From Halanaerobiaceae bacterium (GTDB taxonomy: Bacteria; Bacillota; Halanaerobiia; Halanaerobiales; Halarsenatibacteraceae), in contig PWEJ01000112.1 of NCBI GenBank assembly GCA_003553485.1, forward strand, positions 1 through 64,000: a DNA stretch of 64,000 nucleotides, written 5' to 3'. Positions 36,230 to 46,160 of the stretch are shown in pieces. The notes under the pieces are model-generated. The model was not told where the DNA came from, ran no database searches, and worked only from the letters and a program-made list of their open reading frames with translations. The position numbers and the translations under genes were made by a program. The stretch's first letter is position 1. Each line of letters starts with the position of its first letter.

Positions 36230-36794
36230 TGCTTACCCCCTCGAGGAATAGTCCTAAAGCATGGTCTACTAACTCTTCCACCGTATAATCCTTTTCTAAA
36301 AGGGACATGCCATAGGAAGTTGTCAGGGCCAAAAAACTGTGAGTCATGAGTCTTATGTTCTTATCTTTAAACTGCTTATTTTTTATACCTTCCTCCATAA
36401 CCCTGGCCACAATCTGATTAAACTTCTGATTCCATCTCCATAATTCCTGCTGACAATCAGCATCTATTTTTTGCCCTTCCATAAAAATTGAATAAGCTAA
36501 TTCATAGTTTCTTTTATAAAACCGGGCATGGACAGTCAACATCTCTTTTAATTTGCTCTTAGCTTCTATGTCCTGAGCCGCAATCCTCTCATAGCGCTGA
36601 TAAATTCTATTTATGACATTATTTATCATAGTTTCAAAGAGTTCCAGTTTATTTTCAAAATAATAATAGAGAGTTCCCTTGCTGGTATTAGATTTTTCCA
36701 CAATATCACTCATCGTAGTCTCGTGATAACCTTTGCTGGCAAAAAGTTCCATGGCAGCCTTAATTATTATTGTCTTAGTGTCATTCTGCTCCAT
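36213..36794 (-). CDS. TetR/AcrR family repressor of the efflux operon
   Basis: A 193-residue regulator. The N-terminal helix-turn-helix (AAMELFASKGYHETTMSDIVEKSNTSKGTLYYYF, about 14-47) is textbook TetR; the C-terminal ligand domain is variable. It is the first gene of the tetR-tolC-hlyD-rnd operon, and a near-palindrome lies at its own transcription start, so it most likely represses the whole operon until a toxic ligand binds. Confidence 0.92.
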   Translation of the reverse strand: MEQNDTKTIIIKAAMELFASKGYHETTMSDIVEKSNTSKGTLYYYFENKLELFETMINNVINRIYQRYERIAAQDIEAKSKLKEMLTVHARFYKRNYELAYSIFMEGQKIDADCQQELWRWNQKFNQIVARVMEEGIKNKQFKDKNIRLMTHSFLALTTSYGMSLLEKDYTVEELVDHALGLFLEGVSNGEER

Positions 36795-36832
36795 TCTTAC
36801 TTTCCCCCTTTAATGATTCAGCAAATATGTAA

Positions 36833-36846
36833 ACCGACCAGTCAGT
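36833..36846. promoter_or_regulatory. TetR operator candidate
   Basis: ACCGACCAGTCAGT is a near-palindrome of the kind bound by TetR/AcrR proteins (ACYGAC...GTCRGT). It lies 15-28 bases downstream of the -10, over the transcription start, where repression is efficient. Confidence 0.65.
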
Positions 36847-36860
36847 CTACAATAACTAAA

Positions 36861-36889
36861 ATTTTATCATCTGCCGGGCTCCCTGTCAA
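36861..36889 (-). promoter_or_regulatory. Promoter of the tetR-tolC-hlyD-rnd operon
   Basis: Minus-strand TTGACA (36889-36884), 17-base spacer, TAAAAT (36866-36861). The tetR start is about 65 bases downstream. Confidence 0.75.
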
Positions 36890-36899
36890 ATAATTTATC

Positions 36900-37916
36900 T
36901 TAAAGAACTTTAGCGACAAGTAAGACTTTAAAGATGATAATGGATAATGGGGCAAGGATAATGCCTTGAAAACCCAGGAGATTAAAACCTACAAAGAGCC
37001 CAAAAAGAAGTACTAAGGGATGGACCCCGATATTGCTTCCCAAAATTCTAGCTTCCATAAAGTAACGAAATCCTATTACAAAGACATATATTGCAAAAAA
37101 GATAAAAGAATATAAGGGATTTAAGAAAAGGTGCAATACCATTAAGGGCCAGAGAACTCCCCCAGGACCAACCACCGGTATCAAATCTAAAATTCCAGCT
37201 GCCAGGGCTAATAAAATAGCATAGGGAAAATCCATAATGGTAAGAGTTAGCCCCACCCAGAAAGTGGTGTTGGTGATAATTGTTAATTGAACTTTAATGT
37301 AAGTACCAAAATCCCTTAATAACTTGGCTCTCTCCTCGCCAGTGAGGTTGACCCTCTGCGAAAGATAGTCTAACAATTCCTGTCTGTCTTTAGTGAGATA
37401 AAATGAACTTAAAACAGTAAAAATAATAAAGACAAAGAACATGGGTACATTAAAAGTGAAATTCACTATTCGATCTACCAGTTGAGTGAAGAGGATATTT
37501 GCTCGCTGATAAATAGACTCTATCGCTTCAGTTATTAATTCGGAAAATTCATCGGGGATTAATTCATAAAACTCTTCCTGTAATTGAATAAAGTTTTCAA
37601 AGCCGCCAATTATTTGTTCCCTATACTGAGGTAACAGGCGACCTAACTCTATTAATTCTCCGACAAAATTAGATAATAAAATTAATAAAAGAAAGATCAC
37701 CAGAAAAAAGAAAATAGCCAGTACAAAAAAGACAGCCGGTAGGCGAGGGATTTTCTTGGTCAGTAGGGAAATGGGCTTCTCAACTACAAGAGCAATTAGC
37801 AGAGCTAAAAAGAAGGGGGTCAAATGGAAAATCAATAACTTTAAGGTTATAACAATTAGCAGAAATACCAGTATTCTTTTTATGATGTCATAATAAGAAA
37901 GTTCAAGTTTAAACAC
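36900..37916 (-). CDS. AI-2E family transporter (PerM/YtvI-like)
   Basis: A 338-residue protein with about eight membrane helices: a double-helix start, a soluble segment (about 90-145), then helices including FVFIIFTVLSSFYLTKDRQEL and the family signature LDLIPVVGPGGVLWP. The members have been linked to autoinducer export or Na+/H+ exchange; sequence alone does not tell which. It lies 32 bases after tex and shares its direction. Confidence 0.85.
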   Translation of the reverse strand: MFKLELSYYDIIKRILVFLLIVITLKLLIFHLTPFFLALLIALVVEKPISLLTKKIPRLPAVFFVLAIFFFLVIFLLLILLSNFVGELIELGRLLPQYREQIIGGFENFIQLQEEFYELIPDEFSELITEAIESIYQRANILFTQLVDRIVNFTFNVPMFFVFIIFTVLSSFYLTKDRQELLDYLSQRVNLTGEERAKLLRDFGTYIKVQLTIITNTTFWVGLTLTIMDFPYAILLALAAGILDLIPVVGPGGVLWPLMVLHLFLNPLYSFIFFAIYVFVIGFRYFMEARILGSNIGVHPLVLLFGLFVGFNLLGFQGIILAPLSIIIFKVLLVAKVL

Positions 37917-37948
37917 TTTTCCACCTCAATTTATATTGCTGATATTAG

Positions 37949-40132
37949 TTACAGGGCCTTGCAGCTTAAAGAGATTCTCTCCCTTCTTTCATCCACATCA
38001 AGCACTTTAACTTTGATGATATCACCTGGTCTCAATATCTGAGAGGGATCTTCTACATAATGATCTGCTAATTCTGAAATATGCACCAGGCCATCAATTT
38101 TTAATCCTATATCAACAAAGGCACCAAAATCCCCTACGTTTCTTACTGTGCCCTGCATTATGCTGCCCACTTCTAAATCAGTTAAATCCATAACTCCTGT
38201 TCGAAAGATAGGTGGGGGCACTTCATCTCGAGGATCTCGGTCAGGAGCCTGTAAAGCAGCTAAAATATCTTTTAAAGTGGGTAAACCCACCTCTAATTCC
38301 TGGGCCAGGTTTCCAGGATTACCCTTAAGCTCACTTAACTTTTCTGTAAATTCCTGTTCCTGAGCAACAGTTAATAAATCTGGCGGTTCAAAATCAACTT
38401 TAGCTAACACTCTTTCAGCAATAGAATAGGATTCGGGATGAATCGGCGTTCTGGCTAAAGGGTCTTCCTCACTGTAAATTCTCAAAAAACCTGCTGCCTG
38501 CTTAAAGGTTGCTGGTCCAACCCCCTTAACGGAGCGAAGTTGTTCTCTGGTGGTAAAGGCTCCTTTCTTTTCCCGAAAATCACAAATTTTCTTGCTCTGC
38601 CCAGAATTAATACCAGCTACATAGGCTAAAAGAGCAGGAGAAGCGGTATTTAAATTTACTCCCACTCTATTAACCACCGATTCAACCACAACTTCGAGTT
38701 CTTCTAAGAGAGCTTTATTATCAAGATCATGCTGATATAAACCAACTCCTACTGAGCGAGGATCAATTTTAACGTGTTCAGCCAGGGGATCCTGCAGCCG
38801 CCTGGCAATAGAAACAGCCCCGCGCAGGCTAACATCAAGATCCGGTAATTCCTCGCTGGCAAGTTCACTGGCAGAGTAAACCGAGGCTCCCGCTTCATCA
38901 ACTATAGTATAGGGAATCTTTTGAGAAGCATCCAGGTTGAGCTCATTGAGTAATTCTTCAGTCTCCTGCGAAGCAGTTCCATTACCGCAGGCAATTACAT
39001 CTACCTCATGGTCAGCAACTAATTCTTTTATTGTCTTTTTGGCCTGGTCCCATTTTTTCTGCGGGGCATGGGGATAAATTTCTGTGGTCTTTAAAACATT
39101 GCTCTCCCTATCGACAATGGCTATTTTGCAACCTGTGCGAAAAGCTGGATCGATACCCATGATAACTTTATCCGGTAAGGGGCGCTGTAATAAAAGGGCC
39201 TCTAAGTTATCGGCAAATACTTTTCTGGCATGTTCGGCCGCTTTTTCTGTCAGCTCGCTGCGTGCTTCTCTCTCTAAAGCCGGTCCTAAGAGGCGATTGA
39301 AGGCATCATCAATGATCTCCTTGAGCAGATTTTTTAAAGGTGAGTTTTTCTTGATAATCTCTCTACTCAAACGCTTAATAATACTCTCCTCTGGTGGATC
39401 GATTTTAACTTTTAAAACTCCCTCTTCTTCTCCTCTATTCATGGCTAACACTCTAAAGGGGGGGATATTCTTTATAGGCTGGGTGAAATCATAATATTGT
39501 TCATAAACACCTTTCTCGTCAATCTCTGCCTCTTTAACTTCACTGGTTATGCTGGCCTGCTGCCAGTACCTCTGACGAGAAAGGGCTTTCAGTTCGGGGT
39601 CTGAGGCTATTTTATCAGCTAATATATCTTTAGCCCCAGTGAGAGCTTCTTTAAGAGAAGAGACGTCCTGGTCAGGGTCAACGAATTTCTCAGCTTTATT
39701 CTTTAAGTCTGTCAAGTTAAGCTCCTGTTTCCAGATAACTTTGGCCAGTGGTTTTAAACCCCTTGCTTCAGCTTTATCGGCTCTAGTCTCTCGCCGGGGT
39801 TTATAGGGATAATAAATATCTTCGACTTCCTGTAAAGACTTTGCTTCTTCCAGTTTTTTCTCTAATTCCGGGGTTAGTTTATCCTGGGCGGCTATTTTTT
39901 CTTTGGTAGTATCTATTTTTTCTTCCAGTTTAGCATGATAGCTAATTTTCTCTGCTAAATCTCGCAGTTGATTTTCATCGAGACCACCTGTCTTTTCTTT
40001 GCGGTATCTAGCAATAAAAGGGATGGTATTGCCAGAATCTAAAAGGCTTATCACCGATTTTATCTGCTCTATTGATATTTCAAGTTCCTGTGAAATCTGC
40101 CTAATTGATTTTGAAGAAACATTATAGTTCAC
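37949..40132 (-). CDS. tex: Tex RNA-binding transcription accessory protein
   Basis: A 727-residue protein of full length. The order is an N-terminal helical Tex domain, a YqgF-like RNase H fold (IMGIDPAFRTGCKIAIVD near 325), tandem helix-hairpin-helix motifs (about 490-560; VKGVGPATFKQAAGFLRI) and a C-terminal S1 domain (about 650-725). It binds nucleic acid and the transcription machinery. The start is GTG with GAGGAAG eight bases before it. Confidence 0.94.
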   Translation of the reverse strand: MNYNVSSKSIRQISQELEISIEQIKSVISLLDSGNTIPFIARYRKEKTGGLDENQLRDLAEKISYHAKLEEKIDTTKEKIAAQDKLTPELEKKLEEAKSLQEVEDIYYPYKPRRETRADKAEARGLKPLAKVIWKQELNLTDLKNKAEKFVDPDQDVSSLKEALTGAKDILADKIASDPELKALSRQRYWQQASITSEVKEAEIDEKGVYEQYYDFTQPIKNIPPFRVLAMNRGEEEGVLKVKIDPPEESIIKRLSREIIKKNSPLKNLLKEIIDDAFNRLLGPALEREARSELTEKAAEHARKVFADNLEALLLQRPLPDKVIMGIDPAFRTGCKIAIVDRESNVLKTTEIYPHAPQKKWDQAKKTIKELVADHEVDVIACGNGTASQETEELLNELNLDASQKIPYTIVDEAGASVYSASELASEELPDLDVSLRGAVSIARRLQDPLAEHVKIDPRSVGVGLYQHDLDNKALLEELEVVVESVVNRVGVNLNTASPALLAYVAGINSGQSKKICDFREKKGAFTTREQLRSVKGVGPATFKQAAGFLRIYSEEDPLARTPIHPESYSIAERVLAKVDFEPPDLLTVAQEQEFTEKLSELKGNPGNLAQELEVGLPTLKDILAALQAPDRDPRDEVPPPIFRTGVMDLTDLEVGSIMQGTVRNVGDFGAFVDIGLKIDGLVHISELADHYVEDPSQILRPGDIIKVKVLDVDERRERISLSCKAL

Positions 40133-40200
40133 TTTTAAAACTTCCTCTCTTTATCTTCTTTCTATCTAATAATGGTTTTCGATAAAATATTTCTAAGCTG

Positions 40201-40503
40201 CTAATCCTGTTCTTCCTCTTCAAAGGGGATTATTAGTTCTTCCCCTGGTTTTACTAATCCTAAGCGCTGCCGGGCTAGTTTTTCTAAGTATTCCGGGTCA
40301 TCGAGTTTCTGCAATTCTTCTTCTAATTTATGCTGATATTCCTTAGCTTCTCTTATCTGCTGTTGTTTTTCCTGGACTTCTGACTCCAGACTGCGAATTT
40401 CTAAATAATTATTAATTAACTGTAGACCCATTAAAATTAATAACAGCAGTAAAAATATCGGCAAAACTTTATAAAGAAGGATTCTTTTTAGAGAAAAATC
40501 CAT
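40201..40503 (-). CDS. FtsB/DivIC-like septum formation initiator
   Basis: A 100-residue, single-pass membrane protein. A TM segment (about 10-30) follows a short cytoplasmic tail, then a coiled coil (about 32-68) and the typical DDPEYLEKLARQRLGLVKPGE block. It belongs to the DivIC/FtsB family that links FtsL and FtsQ/DivIB in the divisome. It lies upstream of tex, away from its usual S1-gene neighbour. Confidence 0.88.
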   Translation of the reverse strand: MDFSLKRILLYKVLPIFLLLLLILMGLQLINNYLEIRSLESEVQEKQQQIREAKEYQHKLEEELQKLDDPEYLEKLARQRLGLVKPGEELIIPFEEEEQD

Positions 40504-40589
40504 AATACCCCTCCTAAAATACTGCAGAGTCCTGTTGTTATATTTATAATTCTGGATAAGGGGGCTATTTCCTTCACCGAAAATATAAA

Positions 40590-40621
40590 GAGGCCCTTAC
40601 CACCACTCAGGTAGGAGCCTC
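40590..40621 (-). terminator. Terminator after the sugar ABC ATPase gene
   Basis: On the minus strand GAGGCTCCTACC and GGTAAGGGCCTC form a 12-position stem with one mismatch and one wobble, followed by TTTATATTTT. It closes the lacI-ATPase unit. Confidence 0.65.
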
Positions 40622-40663
40622 CTTTTTATTTAAAAGGCTATTTAGTTTTTAAATAATACCTCT

Positions 40664-41794
40664 TTAATCACTCTGGGTAATAAAAGCTTCTTCAGTTTCA
40701 GCATCAAAGAGACGCATTTTGGCCTGGTCAACACCCAGTTTAATAATATCGCCGACTTCGGCCTCACTTTCTGCATCTACTCGAGCTATCATATTATGTT
40801 CTCCTGTGGCTAGATAAAGATAAATTTCTGAACCCATGGGCTCAACAACCTCTACCTCAGCCTCAAAAGAATTATCTTCTGTTACTTCAAAGTCCTGTTT
40901 TAAGCTTGTATCAGAAAGATCTTCTGGTCTAATGCCAAAGACTATATCTCCTCCGGCTGCCTCAGTTATATCGGGATAGTTATTGATCATCTCTTCAGAT
41001 ATTTTGAGTTTAAAGGCACCATTGCCCTCTAGATAATACTCATTTCCTTCCTTAACTAACTCGGCGTCTAAAAAATTCATAGCCGGGCTGCCAATAAAAC
41101 CAGCAACAAACATATTCTCCGGATAATTATAGAGGGATAAGGGGTCATCTACCTGTTGTATGAAGCCATCTTTAAGAACTACAATTCTATCCCCCATGGT
41201 CATAGCCTCAGTCTGGTCATGGGTAACATATATAACAGTGGTCTGTAACCTATCGTGGAGTTTAGATAATTCTGCTCTCATCTGTACTCTAAGTTTAGCA
41301 TCGAGATTGGAGAGGGGTTCATCCATGAGGAAGACCTTGGGCTCTCTAACTATCGCTCTACCCAGAGCTACCCTCTGTCGCTGACCTCCAGAGAGCTGTT
41401 TGGGCTTTCTCTCTAAAAGATTTTCAATACCCAAAATTTCAGCCGCTTCTTCCACCCTACGTCTTATTTCATCTTTGGGAAATTTACGGAGTTTTAAACC
41501 AAAGGCCATATTGTCATAAACATTCATATGAGGATAAAGGGCATAATTTTGAAAGACCATGGCAATATCTCTATCTTTAGGCGGCACATCATTGACAACT
41601 TCGTCGCCAATTTTGATTGTACCTTCGGTTATTTCTTCCAGGCCAGCTACCATCCTCAAAGTGGTGGATTTACCACAACCAGAGGGTCCTACCAGGACAA
41701 GAAATTCTTTGTCTCTTACTTTTAAGTCCGCGCTATTTACCGCTACCACATCGTCAAAACGCTTAGTTACATTTTCCAGGGTTACATTAGCCAT
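40664..41794 (-). CDS. Sugar ABC transporter ATP-binding protein (MalK/UgpC/MsmX type)
   Basis: A 376-residue ATPase. Walker A GPSGCGKST, signature LSGGQRQRV, Walker B VFLMDEPLSNLD and the H-loop VTHDQTEAMTM are intact, and residues from about 240 form the MalK-type OB regulatory domains (FGIRPEDL). No permease or binding protein lies next to it, so it may serve several sugar transporters, as MsmX does. It follows the LacI gene and likely shares its promoter. Confidence 0.9.
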   Translation of the reverse strand: MANVTLENVTKRFDDVVAVNSADLKVRDKEFLVLVGPSGCGKSTTLRMVAGLEEITEGTIKIGDEVVNDVPPKDRDIAMVFQNYALYPHMNVYDNMAFGLKLRKFPKDEIRRRVEEAAEILGIENLLERKPKQLSGGQRQRVALGRAIVREPKVFLMDEPLSNLDAKLRVQMRAELSKLHDRLQTTVIYVTHDQTEAMTMGDRIVVLKDGFIQQVDDPLSLYNYPENMFVAGFIGSPAMNFLDAELVKEGNEYYLEGNGAFKLKISEEMINNYPDITEAAGGDIVFGIRPEDLSDTSLKQDFEVTEDNSFEAEVEVVEPMGSEIYLYLATGEHNMIARVDAESEAEVGDIIKLGVDQAKMRLFDAETEEAFITQSD

Positions 41795-41834
41795 TAATTA
41801 AACCTCCTAAAGTTTAATTTGTTTTTAAAACTCA

Positions 41835-42827
41835 TCAAGTGGTACCGCCTGCGATTATTTCAGGGTCATAAACCTTAATTTCGCTGTCTATCTCCTCTTC
41901 TGCCAGCATTTTTAATAATTTTTCTGTGGCTTCTTCAGCCATCTTGGCTAAAGGTTCATCAACTACTGTTAACTTAGGGCTGATAATATCTGCAATAAAA
42001 TCACTTCCTGTGCCAATGACTTGAAAATCTTCTGGCACAAGATATCCCCCAGTCTTTATGGCTTCTATCAGACCTAGAGCAGCGAAATTTTCTGTTACGT
42101 ATATAGCCAGGGGAGGTTGGTTTTTTTCCACAATATTAAAGAAAACCTGATAGCCCTCTGCTCTATCTGTTACTCCAGAAAAAATTTCCCCTGAGCTACC
42201 GAGATGTTGCTGGCAGGTCGTAATAAATCCTTCTTTTCTTTCCATCTCAGCATACTCCTGCTCATTACCTAAAACTAAAAGCGGTGGCTTAACATTGTTC
42301 TCCTCTAGCAAATGTTCAGCAGCTAAAATTCCCTCAGCCTGATAATCAATTAAATGCGAGGGAAGCAATAACTCCTCTAATAACATATTAATCAAAACCA
42401 TATTGTTCTTGTTTTCTAAAGCTAAACGTAAAAATTTACCCTCGGCAGGAGTGCCACCTACAATTATCGCTCCATCAAATTGATTGCGCTGTAACAGGTC
42501 TAAATAACCAGCAGCTTTTTGAGAGCTACCAGCGGTATTACAAAGGACCACCTGATAACCAGCTTTGTTGGCGGCTTTCTCCACCGAGGCAATTAAACCA
42601 GGGTAGCTCAAATCCTTTAAATCCGGCAATAGTAGGGCAATAACACTGGTTTTATTTTTAGCCAGCCCCTGGGCCAACCTATTGGGTTGATAATTATGTT
42701 TGTCAGCCAGTTTTAAAATTTTTTCCTTGGTCTCTTCGCTAACTCCAGGCTTATCATTTAAAGCTCTAGAAACCGTTGACTCAGCCACACCTGCCATCCT
42801 GGCCAAATCTTTAAGAGTTATTGCCAC
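41835..42827 (-). CDS. LacI family transcriptional regulator
   Basis: A 330-residue regulator. The start (TLKDLARMAGVAESTVSRALNDKPGVSEETKEKI) is the LacI helix-turn-helix and hinge helix, the rest a periplasmic-binding-like sugar-sensing domain. It begins at a GTG with AGGAG nine bases before it. A perfect LacI-type palindrome lies 18 bases upstream, suggesting autoregulation. Its neighbours (sugar ABC ATPase, beta-phosphoglucomutase) suggest control of maltose, trehalose or related disaccharide use. Confidence 0.92.
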   Translation of the reverse strand: MAITLKDLARMAGVAESTVSRALNDKPGVSEETKEKILKLADKHNYQPNRLAQGLAKNKTSVIALLLPDLKDLSYPGLIASVEKAANKAGYQVVLCNTAGSSQKAAGYLDLLQRNQFDGAIIVGGTPAEGKFLRLALENKNNMVLINMLLEELLLPSHLIDYQAEGILAAEHLLEENNVKPPLLVLGNEQEYAEMERKEGFITTCQQHLGSSGEIFSGVTDRAEGYQVFFNIVEKNQPPLAIYVTENFAALGLIEAIKTGGYLVPEDFQVIGTGSDFIADIISPKLTVVDEPLAKMAEEATEKLLKMLAEEEIDSEIKVYDPEIIAGGTT

Positions 42828-42844
42828 CGTTAACAGCTCCTAAC

Positions 42845-42856
42845 GCAAGCGCTTGC
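42845..42856. promoter_or_regulatory. LacI/CcpA-type operator
   Basis: GCAAGCGCTTGC is a perfect 12-bp palindrome with the central CG seen in LacI-family sites. It lies just upstream of the lacI ribosome site. Confidence 0.75.
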
Positions 42857-42871
42857 AAAGGGCTTTAAAAA

Positions 42872-42907
42872 AATAGCATTAATATTTATATCTCTATTAA
42901 TACTATT
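42872..42907 (-). terminator. Terminator after pyrR
   Basis: On the minus strand AATAGTATTAAT pairs with ATTAATGCTATT (12 bp, one wobble), followed by a TTTTTT run. It lies 40 bases after the pyrR stop. The stem is AT-rich, so readthrough into lacI is possible. Confidence 0.65.
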
Positions 42908-42948
42908 TCTAGTCGGAGATAAAAAGTCCTGCTTAAAATTTAATTTTT

Positions 42949-43494
<546 letters not shown>

Positions 43495-44142
43495 CTAATC
43501 TGCCTCCTCTAATATCACATCTAATTTTACATCAGCTGTACTGGCAAAAACTAAATCTCCATGACCAACTCTCTCCGCCGGACCTATACCAACGGCAAAC
43601 ATATCAGCTGCCAGGGCGGCATCGATACCAGCTTCAGCATCCTCCAGGACAGCACATTCCTCTGGTTCTACATTGAGCTTTTCCGCTGTGTGGAGGAACA
43701 GATCAGGAGCTGGTTTAGGATTTTCCACACTATGTCCATCAGAAATTGTATCGAACAAATCACCAATTTCCAGAGCCGAAATGACAGTCCTGGCATTACG
43801 ACTTGCTGAAGCCACAGCAGTTTTTAAGTTTCGATTTTTAACCTCTAAAATTAATTCTTCAGCTCCTGGCAACATATCCTCGGTTGTCATTTGCTTTAAT
43901 TTTTCTTGATAATAACCGTTTTTCTTATCCATCAACCGCTGCATCTCTTCTTCAGGTAATTCCTGGCCATCAAGGATAATTTCCAGCGATCTGCGACGGG
44001 AAACACCGCGGAGCTGTTCATTTTTTTCCCGGGAAAAATCAAGACCCTCTTCATCGGCCATTCTCTGCCAGCTTTGATAATGAAACTCTGCCGTATCAGT
44101 AATTACCCCATCGAGATCAAAAATAATAGCTTTAATGGACAT
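43495..44142 (-). CDS. pgmB: Beta-phosphoglucomutase
   Basis: A 215-residue HAD phosphatase-fold enzyme. FDLDGVITDTAEFHYQSWQ contains the nucleophile D9 and acid/base D11 and the cap-domain start typical of PgmB; LRGVSRRRSLE, ASASRNA and ENPKPAPDLFL complete the set. It converts beta-glucose 1-phosphate, made by maltose or trehalose phosphorylases, to glucose 6-phosphate. This fits the nearby LacI regulator and sugar ABC ATPase, although no phosphorylase is in the window. pyrR follows without a gap. Confidence 0.9.
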   Translation of the reverse strand: MSIKAIIFDLDGVITDTAEFHYQSWQRMADEEGLDFSREKNEQLRGVSRRRSLEIILDGQELPEEEMQRLMDKKNGYYQEKLKQMTTEDMLPGAEELILEVKNRNLKTAVASASRNARTVISALEIGDLFDTISDGHSVENPKPAPDLFLHTAEKLNVEPEECAVLEDAEAGIDAALAADMFAVGIGPAERVGHGDLVFASTADVKLDVILEEAD

Positions 44143-44184
44143 TTTATTCTCCTTTCTGTCATAAAAAATAAATTAAATTTTACC

Positions 44185-44763
44185 TCAGATTAGCTTTTTT
44201 GAAAAGGCAATTTTTTCTTTCTTAACAAGGTTTGGCCGCCAAATTTCAATTTTGCTGGCCTTACCCTTCTCCTGCTGTGGAAAGCCATCAACTAACTCAC
44301 AGATTTTACCAAAATCAAAGTCAGATATAGGGTGATCAATAAAATGATTATTTATTAACGTTATGTGAAATTGCCAATCATTATAATTTTCCAGGGAAGA
44401 TATATTTTCATCCCTCAATTTTAGATGTAATTGATCAGCAAAGTCCGTTAAGCTGGCAGTAGCTTTAAGCTTTAAAACCAGATAGCTGCTGCCTATTTGC
44501 TGTAAACAGGTTAAATCATCTAATTTTAAAATAATATTTTGAGAAAAGTTCTCTGCCTGTTTTTTAATAACCTGACTGGCTAGAGTAACTCTTTCTTTTT
44601 TTATCCTATCAATAGTTATATGGAGTTGAGGGAAGTCACTCTTTTGCTCCAGGCCCAGATATTCAAATAATTTTCGTTGCAGCACCTTTATTGCCTTCTC
44701 CAGATTTTCATCTGGTAACAGAACTACAAATAATTCCCGCTTGAGATCAGCTGGCCTAACCAT
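44185..44763 (-). CDS. 2'-5' RNA ligase / RNA 2',3'-cyclic phosphodiesterase family (ThpR-like)
   Basis: A 192-residue 2H phosphoesterase. The two HxT motifs are LHITIDRIK (about 47-55) and WQFHITLIN (about 128-136). The family opens or closes 2',3'-cyclic and 2'-5' RNA bonds; the natural substrate is not known. The closing WRPNLV segment is typical. It lies between pgmB and the iron-type ABC ATPase and appears to be a separate unit. Confidence 0.82.
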   Translation of the reverse strand: MVRPADLKRELFVVLLPDENLEKAIKVLQRKLFEYLGLEQKSDFPQLHITIDRIKKERVTLASQVIKKQAENFSQNIILKLDDLTCLQQIGSSYLVLKLKATASLTDFADQLHLKLRDENISSLENYNDWQFHITLINNHFIDHPISDFDFGKICELVDGFPQQEKGKASKIEIWRPNLVKKEKIAFSKKLI

Positions 44764-44858
44764 AGTGTACCCCCTGAGATTTATTCATAAGTAGCAGGCA
44801 TAGTTAAAAAATATCATTTTTTTAAGAGATTTGTTAGTAATTATATCAGGGGTGATAT

Positions 44859-46154
44859 CTAATCGCAAATATCTTCCTCTGCAACTTTATTTTCTTCAGC
44901 TATATTTTCCACTGCAACCAGCAAATTATTTTTACTGGCAAAGACCTCAACTTCTGGCTTTTTGATAAGTTTTTGCCAGACTCTTTCCGCCTCACCCCTG
45001 GTATAATCACGCTCTTCTATTTTTCGCTCCTCTAACAATAATATTTTTTTATCAGTGAAGTCCAGCAGTTGTTTCAGATTGTTTACATTGCCATGACCAA
45101 AGGGCAGGTCAGAAACAACTACTATATCAGCAGCTGCAATTTTATCTTTATTTTGGTCCAAATCTTGCTCTTCAATATAGGAAAAGGCCTTTATATCCAC
45201 AACCTCGTATCCTAATCTTCTAGCTAGCTCCCAATCACTATCACCCTGATTTAAGATTCCACAGCTTAATTGATAGTTTCTTTCATAAAATTCTTTAATT
45301 AGTTGCTGGCCCGTGCCACCACCACTTATTAGATGAATTTTCAAATTGGTTTTTAACTTTTCAGGCACACATTCTGCTCTGCCAGGCATTAAAACAACAT
45401 AGGGACGGCCTGTTAGATAGTTTTTTCTTACCTTAACCTGGGTATTATATACCTGGCCAATATTATCTTCAGTCAGTACCTCCTCTGGCTCACCGCTGGC
45501 AAAAATTTTTCCCCTATGCAACAGCACTAATCTGCTGCAATACTGGCCAGAAAGATTTAAATCATGGGAAACAACGAGGATAGTCAAATTCCTTTCCTGA
45601 TTAAGATATGCCAATAAATCAAAAATCTCCCGCTGATAATTGATATCTAAACTGGAGGTGGGTTCATCTAATAATATTATCTCTGGATCCTGTGCTAAAG
45701 CCCTGGCGATAATAACCCGCTGTTTCTCTCCCCCACTTAAACTATTAAAATCCCTATCGCGAAAATTCCTGGTATCGGTAAGAGTTAAAGCTTCTTCCAC
45801 TATTTTTCGATCATCATCTTTAATCTGGCCCCAGCGCCCCTGGTAGGGATGTCTCCCCATCATCACTATATCATAAACCGAAAAATTAAAACCAATATTT
45901 GTCTCCTGAGGCACTACCGACATCTTTTGAGCTAACTCCTTATTAGGGATTTTTAGTAAATCACTTCCCTCCAGATAGACCACCCCACTATCCGGGGTAA
46001 AGAGATTGCTGATATTCTTCAATAAAGTTGATTTCCCAGAACCATTAGGACCAATAATAGCGGTAAATTCCTGCTCTTTTATGGCTAAATTAATCTCATC
46101 TATAATAGTATTTTCCTTATTATAGCCAAACTTTAACTTATCTATATTGAGCAT
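44859..46154 (-). CDS. Iron/cobalamin-type ABC transporter ATPase with extra C-terminal domain
   Basis: A 431-residue protein. Residues 1-255 are a FecE/BtuD ATPase with Walker [10 protein letters not shown], signature LSGGEKQRV and Walker [13 protein letters not shown]. Residues about 270-420 form an additional Rossmann-like domain ([11 protein letters not shown]..., [52 protein letters not shown]) whose function I do not know; it may sense a nucleotide or a corrinoid. It begins six bases after the permease gene. Confidence 0.88.
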   Translation of the reverse strand: MLNIDKLKFGYNKENTIIDEINLAIKEQEFTAIIGPNGSGKSTLLKNISNLFTPDSGVVYLEGSDLLKIPNKELAQKMSVVPQETNIGFNFSVYDIVMMGRHPYQGRWGQIKDDDRKIVEEALTLTDTRNFRDRDFNSLSGGEKQRVIIARALAQDPEIILLDEPTSSLDINYQREIFDLLAYLNQERNLTILVVSHDLNLSGQYCSRLVLLHRGKIFASGEPEEVLTEDNIGQVYNTQVKVRKNYLTGRPYVVLMPGRAECVPEKLKTNLKIHLISGGGTGQQLIKEFYERNYQLSCGILNQGDSDWELARRLGYEVVDIKAFSYIEEQDLDQNKDKIAAADIVVVSDLPFGHGNVNNLKQLLDFTDKKILLLEERKIEERDYTRGEAERVWQKLIKKPEVEVFASKNNLLVAVENIAEENKVAEEDICD

Positions 46155-46160
46155 TTATTT

